Positions 52,754 to 60,305 of a DNA stretch of 64,000 nucleotides are shown piece after piece. Both the position numbers and the translations under genes were made by a program. The notes beneath the pieces are model-generated. The model ran no database searches and was not told where the DNA came from. It worked only from the letters and a program-made list of their open reading frames with translations. Origin of the DNA: PALSA-1353 sp050012375 (GTDB lineage Bacteria > Planctomycetota > Phycisphaerae > Tepidisphaerales > Tepidisphaeraceae); the NCBI GenBank assembly GCA_050012375.1, contig JBEKHH010000005.1, positions 62,001 to 126,000 of the forward strand, given 5' to 3'. The number at the start of each line of letters is the position of its first letter. The stretch's first letter is position 1.

Positions 52754-53113
52754 ATGCAAAACCTTTGGCTTAAAATCAAAATCTGGACGAAGATCACCAT
52801 TTTTTCGCTGGTGATGATCTTTCTGCTGATCTTCGTGTTCAAAAATTCGAATAAGCCTGCCTACATCTGGGTCTGGTTCGACGAGGAGGAGGTCCAAACA
52901 ACGGTGCTGAAGCTGATCGTCAGCATGCTGCTGGCGGGTGTGCTGGGGACGCTGCTGGTGCGGATGGCGTTCGGAACGCTGCGGCAAATACGGGAACTGC
53001 GGCAGCGCAGCGCCGCGACACAAATGCACAAGGATGTGGCGGAGATCAAGGCGAAGGCGGCGATGTTGCAGACCAAGCCGCCAAGCGAAACGCCGGGGGC
53101 TGGACCGGCGTAG
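52754..53113 (+). CDS. LapA-like small membrane protein
   Basis: A 119-residue protein with two membrane segments (about 15-31 and 52-70) and a C-terminal helix with coiled-coil character (about 75-105), like the LapA/DUF1049 family of envelope-assembly proteins. An AGAGGAG site precedes the ATG. It is followed by a REP-like sequence. Confidence 0.6.
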   Translation: MQNLWLKIKIWTKITIFSLVMIFLLIFVFKNSNKPAYIWVWFDEEEVQTTVLKLIVSMLLAGVLGTLLVRMAFGTLRQIRELRQRSAATQMHKDVAEIKAKAAMLQTKPPSETPGAGPA

Positions 53114-53114
53114 G

Positions 53115-53151
53115 GCGCAACCCCCGGTGCTTCGCATCGCCCGCGGTGCTC
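53115..53151. repeat. REP-like GC repeat upstream of hisH
   Basis: Contains CCCCCGGTGCTTCGCATCGC and CCCGCGGTGCT, similar to the RAYT end sequence at 11031 (CCCGCGGTGCTGCGCACCGC). Probably a degraded REP. Confidence 0.45.
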
Positions 53152-53196
53152 TCCTGGACACGATCGGAACAGGTCGCACCGCCGCTGAATGCCGGA

Positions 53197-53202
53197 TATA
53201 GT
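53197..53202 (+). promoter_or_regulatory. -10 element of hisH
   Basis: TATAGT, 6 bases before the ATG at 53209. The intervening GGGG is too close to act as a ribosome site, so a leaderless mRNA is predicted. Confidence 0.45.
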
Positions 53203-53208
53203 TGGGGT

Positions 53209-53823
53209 ATGTCGATCGCGATTGTGGATTATGGGATGGGCAATCTGCGCTCGGTGCAGAAGGCGTTTGCACGCATCGGGGCTGAAGCCGCGATTGTCTC
53301 CCGGCCGGAGGAAATCGACCGCGCCGAGCGGCTCGTGCTGCCGGGCGTCGGGGCGTTCGGGGATGCGATCGCTAACCTCCGCGAGCGGAATCTGGCCGAC
53401 GCGATCCTGCGGCACATCAACCGGGGGAAATTATTTCTGGGAATCTGCCTGGGATTGCAGATGCTCTGCGATGTCGGCTGCGAGGATGGAGAGCATCGCG
53501 GGCTGGGGGTCATCGGCGGCAAATGCGTGCGTTTTGACGTGGATTCGACGCTGGGGCTGAAGGTGCCCCACATGGGATGGAATCAACTCATGGTTCGGAA
53601 GGCCTCGGCGCTGCTGGCCGACTTGCCCGCCGGGTGCGGGGTCTATTTCGTGCACGGTTATCATGTGGTTCCGGCCGACCCGTCCGTCGTCGCCACGGAA
53701 ACGGATTACGGCCGGCCGTTCGTCAGCAGCATTCATCGCGATAATGTGATGGCGACGCAGTTTCACCCGGAAAAGAGCCAGAAGGTTGGATTGAAGATCC
53801 TGGCGAATTTCGCGGGGATGTGA
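53209..53823 (+). CDS. hisH: Imidazole glycerol phosphate synthase glutaminase subunit
   Basis: A 204-residue class I glutamine amidotransferase supplying ammonia to HisF in histidine synthesis. It has VDYGMGNLRSVQKAF, nucleophile C80 in GICLGLQML, and the His/Glu pair in QFHPEKSQ. It is not next to other his genes here. Confidence 0.95.
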   Translation: MSIAIVDYGMGNLRSVQKAFARIGAEAAIVSRPEEIDRAERLVLPGVGAFGDAIANLRERNLADAILRHINRGKLFLGICLGLQMLCDVGCEDGEHRGLGVIGGKCVRFDVDSTLGLKVPHMGWNQLMVRKASALLADLPAGCGVYFVHGYHVVPADPSVVATETDYGRPFVSSIHRDNVMATQFHPEKSQKVGLKILANFAGM

Positions 53824-53826
53824 CGG

Positions 53827-54252
53827 CTACCTCGTCAGACTCGTGTAATACAGCATGAAATAAATCACCACGCCGGTGACCGAAACGTACAGCCAGATCC
53901 AGAACGTGGGGATGGCAATGCGGCGGTGGCGAGCCCAATCGCGGAGATAGGCGCGGAGCAGCGTCAGGTAGATCATCGGCAGCATGGCCATCGCCAAAAG
54001 CAGGTGCGGGAAGAGAATCGCCAGATAGAGATACCGCAGCCAATGCGGGGCGGGGGAGTTGCGGGTTGTGTGCACGCCGTGGAGATAGTGATTGGTGAGA
54101 TAGCAAACGAGGAAGGCCGTGGAGACGGCGGTTGCGGTGACCATTGTGCAGCCGTGGGCTCGCCAGCGGCCGGTCTTGATGAAGAAAAAGCCCGTGCAGA
54201 GGAGGATGCAACTTAGGCCGTTCAGGGTGGCATCGACGGCTGGGAGGCTCAT
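53827..54252 (-). CDS. DUF420 membrane protein (CtaM/YozB-like)
   Basis: A 141-residue protein with four membrane segments and conserved histidines (HGCTMV, NHYLHG, AHR). DUF420/CtaM proteins are linked to cytochrome oxidase assembly. It is 3 bases downstream of the SCO1 gene and convergent with hisH (3 bases apart). Confidence 0.8.
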   Translation of the reverse strand: MSLPAVDATLNGLSCILLCTGFFFIKTGRWRAHGCTMVTATAVSTAFLVCYLTNHYLHGVHTTRNSPAPHWLRYLYLAILFPHLLLAMAMLPMIYLTLLRAYLRDWARHRRIAIPTFWIWLYVSVTGVVIYFMLYYTSLTR

Positions 54253-54255
54253 CGG

Positions 54256-54915
54256 CTATCTTCCGCCGTCCCGTGCGATCGTGCGGGCATCGCGGAGGAG
54301 TTGCTGGAGGCGCTGGGGAACGAAGGAATCGTAGAAGCCCCGGATGCGACCCTGGGCGTCGACCAGGACGAAATGCTCGTCATGCTGGATGGGGTTGCCG
54401 TTCTGCGCGGGGACGAAGCCCAGCTTCATTCCGCGGATGACCTCGTCCTGCGATTTTTCGTCGCCGGTGAGGAAGATCCATCGGCCGGGGATGGCGTGAT
54501 ACCGCTCGGCATACTGCTTGAGGGCGGCGGGGTTGTCGTGAAGCGGATCGACGGAAAAGGAAACAAGTTTTACATCGGGCGGAAGCTGGCTCTGCATTTC
54601 GGCCATGTGCGCGGACATCGTCGGGCAAAGACTGGAGCAGGTGGTGAAGATGAAGTCCGCGATCCAGGGATGGCCCAGAAGCTGGTCGCTCGTGGCTGGC
54701 TGAGCATTCTGATCGATCAAATTGAAGGATGGGACGCCGTACAGGACGGGAGGGGTCGCTCCGGGTGAATCGGATTGACCGGCGACGACTTGTGCGGCGG
54801 GCTCGGCGGAGGCGGGGAAATTCGGCGGCAGCGTTTTCATCGCCACGACGCCAAGCATCCCCGAGACCGCTGCCATCCAGAGAATGACGGTGATGATTTT
54901 TTGAGGTTTGCTCAT
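54256..54915 (-). CDS. SCO1/SenC copper chaperone
   Basis: A 219-residue membrane-anchored thioredoxin-fold protein that loads copper into cytochrome oxidase. N-terminal membrane anchor (about 8-26), copper site C93 and C97 (FTTCSSLCPT), and histidine H178 in QHDEHFVLVD. FSVDPLHDNP is typical. It forms a group with DUF420 and an ABC-2 permease. Confidence 0.92.
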   Translation of the reverse strand: MSKPQKIITVILWMAAVSGMLGVVAMKTLPPNFPASAEPAAQVVAGQSDSPGATPPVLYGVPSFNLIDQNAQPATSDQLLGHPWIADFIFTTCSSLCPTMSAHMAEMQSQLPPDVKLVSFSVDPLHDNPAALKQYAERYHAIPGRWIFLTGDEKSQDEVIRGMKLGFVPAQNGNPIQHDEHFVLVDAQGRIRGFYDSFVPQRLQQLLRDARTIARDGGR

Positions 54916-54925
54916 AAGAATGCGG

Positions 54926-55738
54926 CTATTGCAAATCCGCGGCGATGCGCCGGCCGGCCATCACGCTCGAAACGCCGAACATGGCCGCCGCGAACAACAG
55001 ACTGATGCCAAGACAAACAGACCATGGCGGCAGCCGAAGGTTTGCCGAGCTGGTCCAGTACAGTGATTGCCGGAGGGCGGAGACGCCGTAGGTCAGCGGG
55101 TTGACGCTCATGAGCCAGCGCATGACGCCCTTGGCCCCGTCGGCGGGGAACATCGCGCCGGAAAGAAACCACATCGGAATCAAAAAAAGATTCATGATGA
55201 CGTGAAATCCCTGCGTGGAACTCATGCGCCAGGCGATGCAGAAGCCCAGGCCGGCCAGGGCGAAGCTGACGATGAAAATGACCGCCAGGGCGGCTAGAAA
55301 CGAAGCGATTCCCAGGTGAATTCCCACCAGCGGGGCCAAAAGCAGAAAGAGCAGGCCCTGGAGCGTGGCGAGGATCGTCCCGCCGAGCACTTTGCCCAGG
55401 ACGATGGCCATTCGGGAGACCGGGGCGACCAGGACGCCTTGGAGGAATCCTTCGCGGCGGTCCTCGATGACGGAGATTTCCGAAAAGATCGCGGTGAAGA
55501 GGAGGATCATGACGAGCGTGCCGGGGAAGAAATATTCTAGAAAATTATTTCCGCCGGGCATCTCGGCGCGAAAGCTTCGGCCCATGCCGGCGCCGATGAC
55601 GATCCAGAAGAGGATCGGCGTGGCCAGGGCGCCGATGATGCGGCTGCGCTGGCGGACGAAACGGATAAGTTCCCGCCAGCACAGAGAGACGGCTGGGAGC
55701 AATAGGCGGGAGGAGATGGAATTCGGTGATTCAGGCAT
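54926..55738 (-). CDS. ABC-2 type transporter permease
   Basis: A 270-residue protein with six membrane segments and the ABC-2 pattern (ATPILFWIVIGAGMG, FPGTLVMILLFTAIFSEI, EDRREGFLQGVLVAPVSR). It lacks its own ATPase in the window. Its position upstream of SCO1 and DUF420 suggests a link to oxidase assembly, a grouping known from several bacteria. The SCO1 gene follows after 10 bases. Confidence 0.88.
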   Translation of the reverse strand: MPESPNSISSRLLLPAVSLCWRELIRFVRQRSRIIGALATPILFWIVIGAGMGRSFRAEMPGGNNFLEYFFPGTLVMILLFTAIFSEISVIEDRREGFLQGVLVAPVSRMAIVLGKVLGGTILATLQGLLFLLLAPLVGIHLGIASFLAALAVIFIVSFALAGLGFCIAWRMSSTQGFHVIMNLFLIPMWFLSGAMFPADGAKGVMRWLMSVNPLTYGVSALRQSLYWTSSANLRLPPWSVCLGISLLFAAAMFGVSSVMAGRRIAADLQ

Positions 55739-55760
55739 GGGATTTTTAGGAATGGTTATC

Positions 55761-56618
55761 TTATCGGGGAAAGGGGGTTATGACCAATGGGGAAAGCCCC
55801 CCACCGCGACGCGGTCGGCTTTCTTGGGGGAAGAACGAGATTCGATTTTGGGTGCGCGGGTGGTCGAATGCGAGTTCAACTGCCCTTAGCTGAAGGCCGT
55901 TGTGCGGTTTGCCTCCGTACAGCGTGTCGCCAACGATGGGACTGCCGGATTCAGAGAGATGCACGCGGATTTGATGCTTGCGGCCGGTTTGCAGCGTTAT
56001 CTTGAGCAGGGCTTGGTCTCCTTGCCGTTTCATGATTGTGTAGTCGGTGACGGCGCGCTGGCCTTTGCTCGCCTGGCGCGTGGAATGGACTGTGCCATCG
56101 GCTCGCTCGATCAGGCGGGATTCGATTCGCCCGGAATCTTTTGGCGGCGGAGGCGAAACGATTGCGTGATAGATGCGCGTGACGGTGTGATGGAAGAATT
56201 GCCGCTTGAGCGATGCATAGGCGGCGGGGTTCTTTGAGAAAACCAGCACTCCGGAAGCATCGCGATCGAGGCGGTGAATCAACCCGACGCGAGCGGCGGG
56301 ATCAGTTGCTCGAAGGTATCGGTTGACGGCGGCCAGCGCGGTGGGACGGGGCTCGCGGGGAACCGTGCTGGTGAGAAGGCCGGCCGGCTTGTCGATGACC
56401 AGGATGTCTTCGTCTTCAAAAATGATCGGGAAAGGAAGCGTCGGCTGCGGTGATTTCTTCGCGGAGCCGATGACGATGCGGTCTTGGGGTTGGATGCTCT
56501 GGGTGAGCCTGGCGGCGGGAACCCCGTTGATCAGGACGCGGCGGTCCTGAACCATGCGCTTGAGGGTTTGCCGCTTGGCGCTGGGGAAATTCCGTCGGAG
56601 TCGATCGAGAAGGATCAT
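55761..56618 (-). CDS. RluA/RluD-family pseudouridine synthase
   Basis: A 285-residue enzyme that converts uridine to pseudouridine in rRNA or tRNA. The S4 domain (1-60) has RRVLINGVPAARLTQSI. The catalytic loop has GLIHRLDRDASGVLVF (Asp in RLDRD), then GRKHQIRVHLSESG and GDTLYGG. The N-terminus overlaps the upstream alpha/beta-hydrolase gene by 4 bases (ATGA). Confidence 0.93.
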   Translation of the reverse strand: MILLDRLRRNFPSAKRQTLKRMVQDRRVLINGVPAARLTQSIQPQDRIVIGSAKKSPQPTLPFPIIFEDEDILVIDKPAGLLTSTVPREPRPTALAAVNRYLRATDPAARVGLIHRLDRDASGVLVFSKNPAAYASLKRQFFHHTVTRIYHAIVSPPPPKDSGRIESRLIERADGTVHSTRQASKGQRAVTDYTIMKRQGDQALLKITLQTGRKHQIRVHLSESGSPIVGDTLYGGKPHNGLQLRAVELAFDHPRTQNRISFFPQESRPRRGGGLSPLVITPFPR

Positions 56619-57856
56619 AACATCGGCACGGCGGTGTCGAGGAATTGAAGGGTGCGGGAAACGACGTTGGGGTCGCTCACGGCCTGCTCGTCGGTCATGT
56701 CATCGAGCCAGAGAAAACTTTTGGGAGCATGGGCGGCTTCGAAGAGGCTGCGGGCGCGCTCGTAATCGATCATCGGATCGCGGCGGCCGTGCACGAAGAG
56801 AATTGGGCGCGGGGCGAATTGGGCGGCGGCATCGGCTGGAGAAAAGTCGAATAAATCGGCCCCGGTTTGCACGCAGGCCAGTGCCAGCCCCATGCGCACA
56901 ACCATCCGCTGGAGCGAGGGCCGGCCATCGATCTGGGCGGCGGAATCGGCCAGGTTATCGAAGCGGTCGTAGCATCCGAAGACGGCCAGGGAGGTGAAGG
57001 CGCGACCCTCCTGGGAAGGATCGGCGGCGGCGGCCAGAAGCGCGGCGGCGCCGGTATCGATGCCGACGCCGACGATGCGCCGGCACGCCTGCGGCTCGGA
57101 ATCACGCAGCCAGCGTACAGCGCCCAGCACGTCGCGCCGTTCGTGATCGCCGAAGGAGATGATCTGGCCGGCGCTTTGGCCATGGGCGCGAAAGTCGAAA
57201 ATCAGAACGTTGTATCCCTCGTCCAGGAATGTTTTGGCGAGAATGAGATAGCTGCCGGCGCGCGAGCCGGGACAGATCAGCAGGGTTTGCCGGCCCCAGT
57301 TGGGATTGGGAACCGACTTGTCCGCCAGCGCCGCCGCTGGGGTCCAGAATCCGGCGATGTCCAGGCCGTCCGTCGATTGGAACCAGACGCGGGTTGCGCC
57401 CAGATCGGCCAGGGGAGAATCGGTTGGCTGTAATGTTTTTGGCCGGTAGGTTGCGGCGGCGACAATCAGGTAGGGCAAGCCCACGACGAAGAGAAGCGCG
57501 ACGCGCAGGGCCTGGGCGGCGGCTTGCCGGTGCGGGCGTTTCCAGGAGCCGACGCCGGTGGCGAAAAAGAGCCGCGCGCAACCGTCAAAAATGAGGTCGA
57601 GAAGTTTCACGAAGCAGATGACCGCCGCGGTCCAATAGCAGGTGAGGAGCATCTGGCCCGGAGCGATGATCCCGCCGAGCCAAAGGTCATAGATAATGGT
57701 TGCAGCGACGCCGAGCAGCAGGGACGAGGCGATGGCGAGGGTGGCGGTGGGCGCGGGCCGGACGCCGCGGTGGGCGAGGAGAATGATCGCGATCAGCGCC
57801 GCCGGGGGAAGCAGGATGTAAAGCCAGATCAGGAGAATATGGGCCAGGTGCAGCAT
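56615..57856 (-). CDS. Membrane alpha/beta-hydrolase-like protein with degenerate catalytic triad
   Basis: A 413-residue protein. Four membrane segments occupy about residues 1-135. The alpha/beta fold (about 175-410) has LLICPGSRAGSYLILAK, VLIFDFRAHGQSAGQIISFG and the elbow GVGIDTGAAALLAAA. The nucleophile position is Asp, not Ser, and the usual C-terminal His is missing (FLWLDDMTDEQAVSD), though the acid motif HGRRDPMID remains. It could be a binding protein or an unusual hydrolase. It is coupled with the pseudouridine synthase gene (ATGA overlap). The ATG at 57856 is preferred to far upstream starts. Confidence 0.7.
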   Translation of the reverse strand: MLHLAHILLIWLYILLPPAALIAIILLAHRGVRPAPTATLAIASSLLLGVAATIIYDLWLGGIIAPGQMLLTCYWTAAVICFVKLLDLIFDGCARLFFATGVGSWKRPHRQAAAQALRVALLFVVGLPYLIVAAATYRPKTLQPTDSPLADLGATRVWFQSTDGLDIAGFWTPAAALADKSVPNPNWGRQTLLICPGSRAGSYLILAKTFLDEGYNVLIFDFRAHGQSAGQIISFGDHERRDVLGAVRWLRDSEPQACRRIVGVGIDTGAAALLAAAADPSQEGRAFTSLAVFGCYDRFDNLADSAAQIDGRPSLQRMVVRMGLALACVQTGADLFDFSPADAAAQFAPRPILFVHGRRDPMIDYERARSLFEAAHAPKSFLWLDDMTDEQAVSDPNVVSRTLQFLDTAVPML

Positions 57857-57960
57857 GTTGGGGACAATCGATAGTCGATAGTTATAACACGGACGAGTTG
57901 AGGTTTGTTTATCCCCTCTCCCCGGTACGCCGGGGAGAGGGCGAGGGAGAAGAGGCTGAC

Positions 57961-58917
57961 ATGGAACTCCCCTCCGCCGGGCACGAGCCGGTGATGGTGC
58001 AGGAAGTCTTGGACCTGCTTCATCCGCGCACCGGGGCAACGGTGGTGGATTGCACGGTGGGCCGGGCCGGGCATGCCAGGGTGATCGGCCAGCGGTTGGG
58101 CGCCGGCGGTGTGCTGGTGGGGATGGATGCCGACCCGCGGAACCTGGAATTCGCGGCCCAGCGGCTCAAGGGGCTCGATTGCCGGGTGCGCCTGTTTCAC
58201 GCCAATTTCGCGGAACTGTCCAGCGTGCTGCTTGAAATCGGCAAACCGATGGTGGACGGCATTTTCGCGGACCTGGGGATCAGCACCAACCAGCTTTTTG
58301 ATCCGGCATATGGCTTAAGCTTCGATCGGGCGATGCCGCTGGATATGCGCCTCGATCCGCGCCTGCCTGAAAATGCGGCAGATTTGGTGAACAAGCTGCC
58401 TGAGGAGGACCTGGCCAACGTCCTATATGAACTGGCACAGGAGCGTTGGTCGCGGCAAATTGCGAGAAAGATTGTCGAAGCTCGGCGCGTTTCGCCGATC
58501 AAAGATACCGAAGCATTGGCCGAGCTTGTTCGCTCGGCAGTTCCGCTGCGAAGGGCGAAGCCCTCGGGCCGTCGGGGCGGACCTCCGGGGCGGATTGATC
58601 CGGCGACGAGAACTTTTTTGGCGCTGCGGATGGCCGTCAACCGGGAGATGAGCAATCTCCGCCAGTTGCTGCGGCAAGGACCTTCGGCACTGGCTGCCGG
58701 GGGTCGGATGGCCGTGATCAGCTTCCAGTCGATGGAAGATCGGCCGGTGAAACAGACGTTTCGGTCGTTGGAGCAGACCGGGGTCGTGAGCCTCGTCACG
58801 AAGAAGCCCGTCTCCCCCACCCCCGAAGAAATTGCCCGCAACCCGCGGGCCCGCTCGGCGAAGCTGCGGGTGGCGGAGAAGTTGGCCTCCGATAAAAATC
58901 AGATGAACGCGGCTTAG
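57961..58917 (+). CDS. rsmH: 16S rRNA m4C1402 methyltransferase
   Basis: A 318-residue RsmH/MraW. AdoMet motif VVDCTVGRAGHA, then GIFADLGISTNQL, MPLDMRLDP and FLALRMAVNREMSNL. It belongs at the head of the dcw cluster. GAGGGAGAAGAGG precedes the ATG at 57961. The last residues (SDKNQMNAA) are encoded by the left arm of an inverted repeat. Confidence 0.95.
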   Translation: MELPSAGHEPVMVQEVLDLLHPRTGATVVDCTVGRAGHARVIGQRLGAGGVLVGMDADPRNLEFAAQRLKGLDCRVRLFHANFAELSSVLLEIGKPMVDGIFADLGISTNQLFDPAYGLSFDRAMPLDMRLDPRLPENAADLVNKLPEEDLANVLYELAQERWSRQIARKIVEARRVSPIKDTEALAELVRSAVPLRRAKPSGRRGGPPGRIDPATRTFLALRMAVNREMSNLRQLLRQGPSALAAGGRMAVISFQSMEDRPVKQTFRSLEQTGVVSLVTKKPVSPTPEEIARNPRARSAKLRVAEKLASDKNQMNAA

Positions 58918-58953
58918 CCAAGCCGGGCGTTTCATCGCTGTGCATCTGATTTT
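58894..58953. repeat. AAAATCAGATG inverted repeat at the rsmH 3' end
   Basis: Arms AAAATCAGATG (58894-58904, inside rsmH) and CATCTGATTTT (58943-58953). It is the same family as 18361-18421, and the downstream flank GTGGCAGAAATC also matches GTGGCAAAAATG there. Confidence 0.7.
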
Positions 58954-58989
58954 CATCTGTGGCAGAAATCCCGATTTTGAGAGGTTTCC

Positions 58990-59925
58990 ATGACGCGAGA
59001 GACGAAGATCAGCCTGCTCGTGGGGCTTGCGTTCATCATCGTGATGGGGATTCTGCTGACGGACCATATGCGCTCGGCCGGCGAGCCTCCGCAGGCGGCG
59101 CTACAGGATGCCGGCGGGGCGGTTCGCCAGGCGGTCAACGCGCCGGGAACGGCTGAGCCGCCGATCAGGATGGTGCAGCCGGCCGAGGTCTCTCCGACTC
59201 AATCGGTCCCGACGCATGACGAGTTGACGCGCCCACCGGCCCCGGTGATTCCTTCGACCAATTATCAGAGCGAATCTTCGAGCACGAATTCGGCGACGCC
59301 TCCGGAGGATCACGGCGCGGATTTGCCGGGGCCCAAGCCGCTCGTGGACCTCGCCCAGCGCAATGGGGAGCCGCTGGTCCCGGCGAATATTGATGGTTCC
59401 AACAGGAACGCGGATTTGGGTTCGTCTGATATGTCCAACACTTCCAACCCCCCTGCCGCTGCGGAGACGAAGCCTACCGCGGTTGTCGGCCCGAGCAGAT
59501 ACACCGCCCAGCCGGGCGACTCGGTCTCGCGAATGGCGGCGAAGTTTCTCGGATCCAATTCCAGGGCGAATCTACAGGCGATTATCGATGCAAATCCGTC
59601 GCTGCAGGATGATCCGGATCGGGTGATCGCGGGGCAGAGCTACGTGATTCCCGCGGCAAGACAAACGGCGCTGGCTCCATCAACGCCGACCGTGATCCCG
59701 ACGCCGGGGCCGGCAGGACGCGGCGGCAATGGGCGGGAATATTTCTATACGGTTCAGGATGGCGACAGCCTCTGGCAGATCGCCAACGATGAACTAGGCG
59801 ATCCGTCGGCGGTCGATGCCATCAAAGAGCTGAACGCATCGCTTCTCAAGGGCAAAGACACGGTGATTCCGGGCATGAAGCTGCGGCTGCCGAGCAAGCC
59901 GGTGGCCTCGGCCAACTCGATGTGA
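58990..59925 (+). CDS. Membrane-anchored protein with two LysM domains
   Basis: A 311-residue protein. One membrane segment (about 8-25), a long Pro/Ser/Thr-rich linker (30-165), then LysM-like domains at about 168-222 (YTAQPGDSVSRMAAKFLG) and 252-302 (YTVQDGDSLWQIANDELG). It likely binds peptidoglycan at the division site because it lies inside the dcw cluster between rsmH and the FtsL-like gene. GAGAGG lies just before the start. Confidence 0.8.
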   Translation: MTRETKISLLVGLAFIIVMGILLTDHMRSAGEPPQAALQDAGGAVRQAVNAPGTAEPPIRMVQPAEVSPTQSVPTHDELTRPPAPVIPSTNYQSESSSTNSATPPEDHGADLPGPKPLVDLAQRNGEPLVPANIDGSNRNADLGSSDMSNTSNPPAAAETKPTAVVGPSRYTAQPGDSVSRMAAKFLGSNSRANLQAIIDANPSLQDDPDRVIAGQSYVIPAARQTALAPSTPTVIPTPGPAGRGGNGREYFYTVQDGDSLWQIANDELGDPSAVDAIKELNASLLKGKDTVIPGMKLRLPSKPVASANSM

Positions 59926-59926
59926 C

Positions 59927-60184
59927 ATGCTGAAGCTTCTCCTGTGCCTGTTTTGCGGGACGGCCACGGCGGTGGCGATGCTGGAACTCCGCGAGCAGCA
60001 CTTGAACCTGACATTTCAGACCGACAAGCTCCACAATCAGATCGAGGCCAGCCAGGCACAGCTCTGGAATCAGCAGCTGTCCATAGCGGTTGCGACGGCG
60101 CCGGACGCGGTGGCGGCGGCAGCGAAGGGGCAGGACCTGAAACTGACGGCCGGGAAGGCGCCGATGGGGCCGGGAAATAAGTAA
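59927..60184 (+). CDS. ftsL: FtsL-like small division protein
   Basis: An 85-residue protein with an N-terminal membrane segment (MLKLLLCLFCGTATAVAML) and a short coiled coil (LREQHLNLTFQTDKLHNQIE). FtsL is short, divergent and sits between rsmH and ftsI, which is this position. Identity is therefore by position and architecture only. It begins one base after the LysM stop. Confidence 0.55.
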   Translation: MLKLLLCLFCGTATAVAMLELREQHLNLTFQTDKLHNQIEASQAQLWNQQLSIAVATAPDAVAAAAKGQDLKLTAGKAPMGPGNK

Positions 60185-60209
60185 AACGCGGCGGATTCGC
60201 GGGGGGACT

Positions 60210-60256
60210 TGCCGACTGAAGTCGGCAGACCGCGAGATGCGGGCCGCGGTTTTTTT
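60210..60256 (+). terminator. Hairpins plus T-run between ftsL-like and ftsI
   Basis: A perfect stem TGCCGACTGAAGTCGGCA (60210-60227) is followed by CCGCG...CGCGG (60230-60249) and seven T (60250-60256). It has the form of a rho-independent terminator or attenuator inside the dcw cluster. Confidence 0.65.
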
Positions 60257-60305
60257 GTTGGACGGGGTGCGAATCCGCCGATGAATTATCGGACTGAGAT
60301 TTCGC

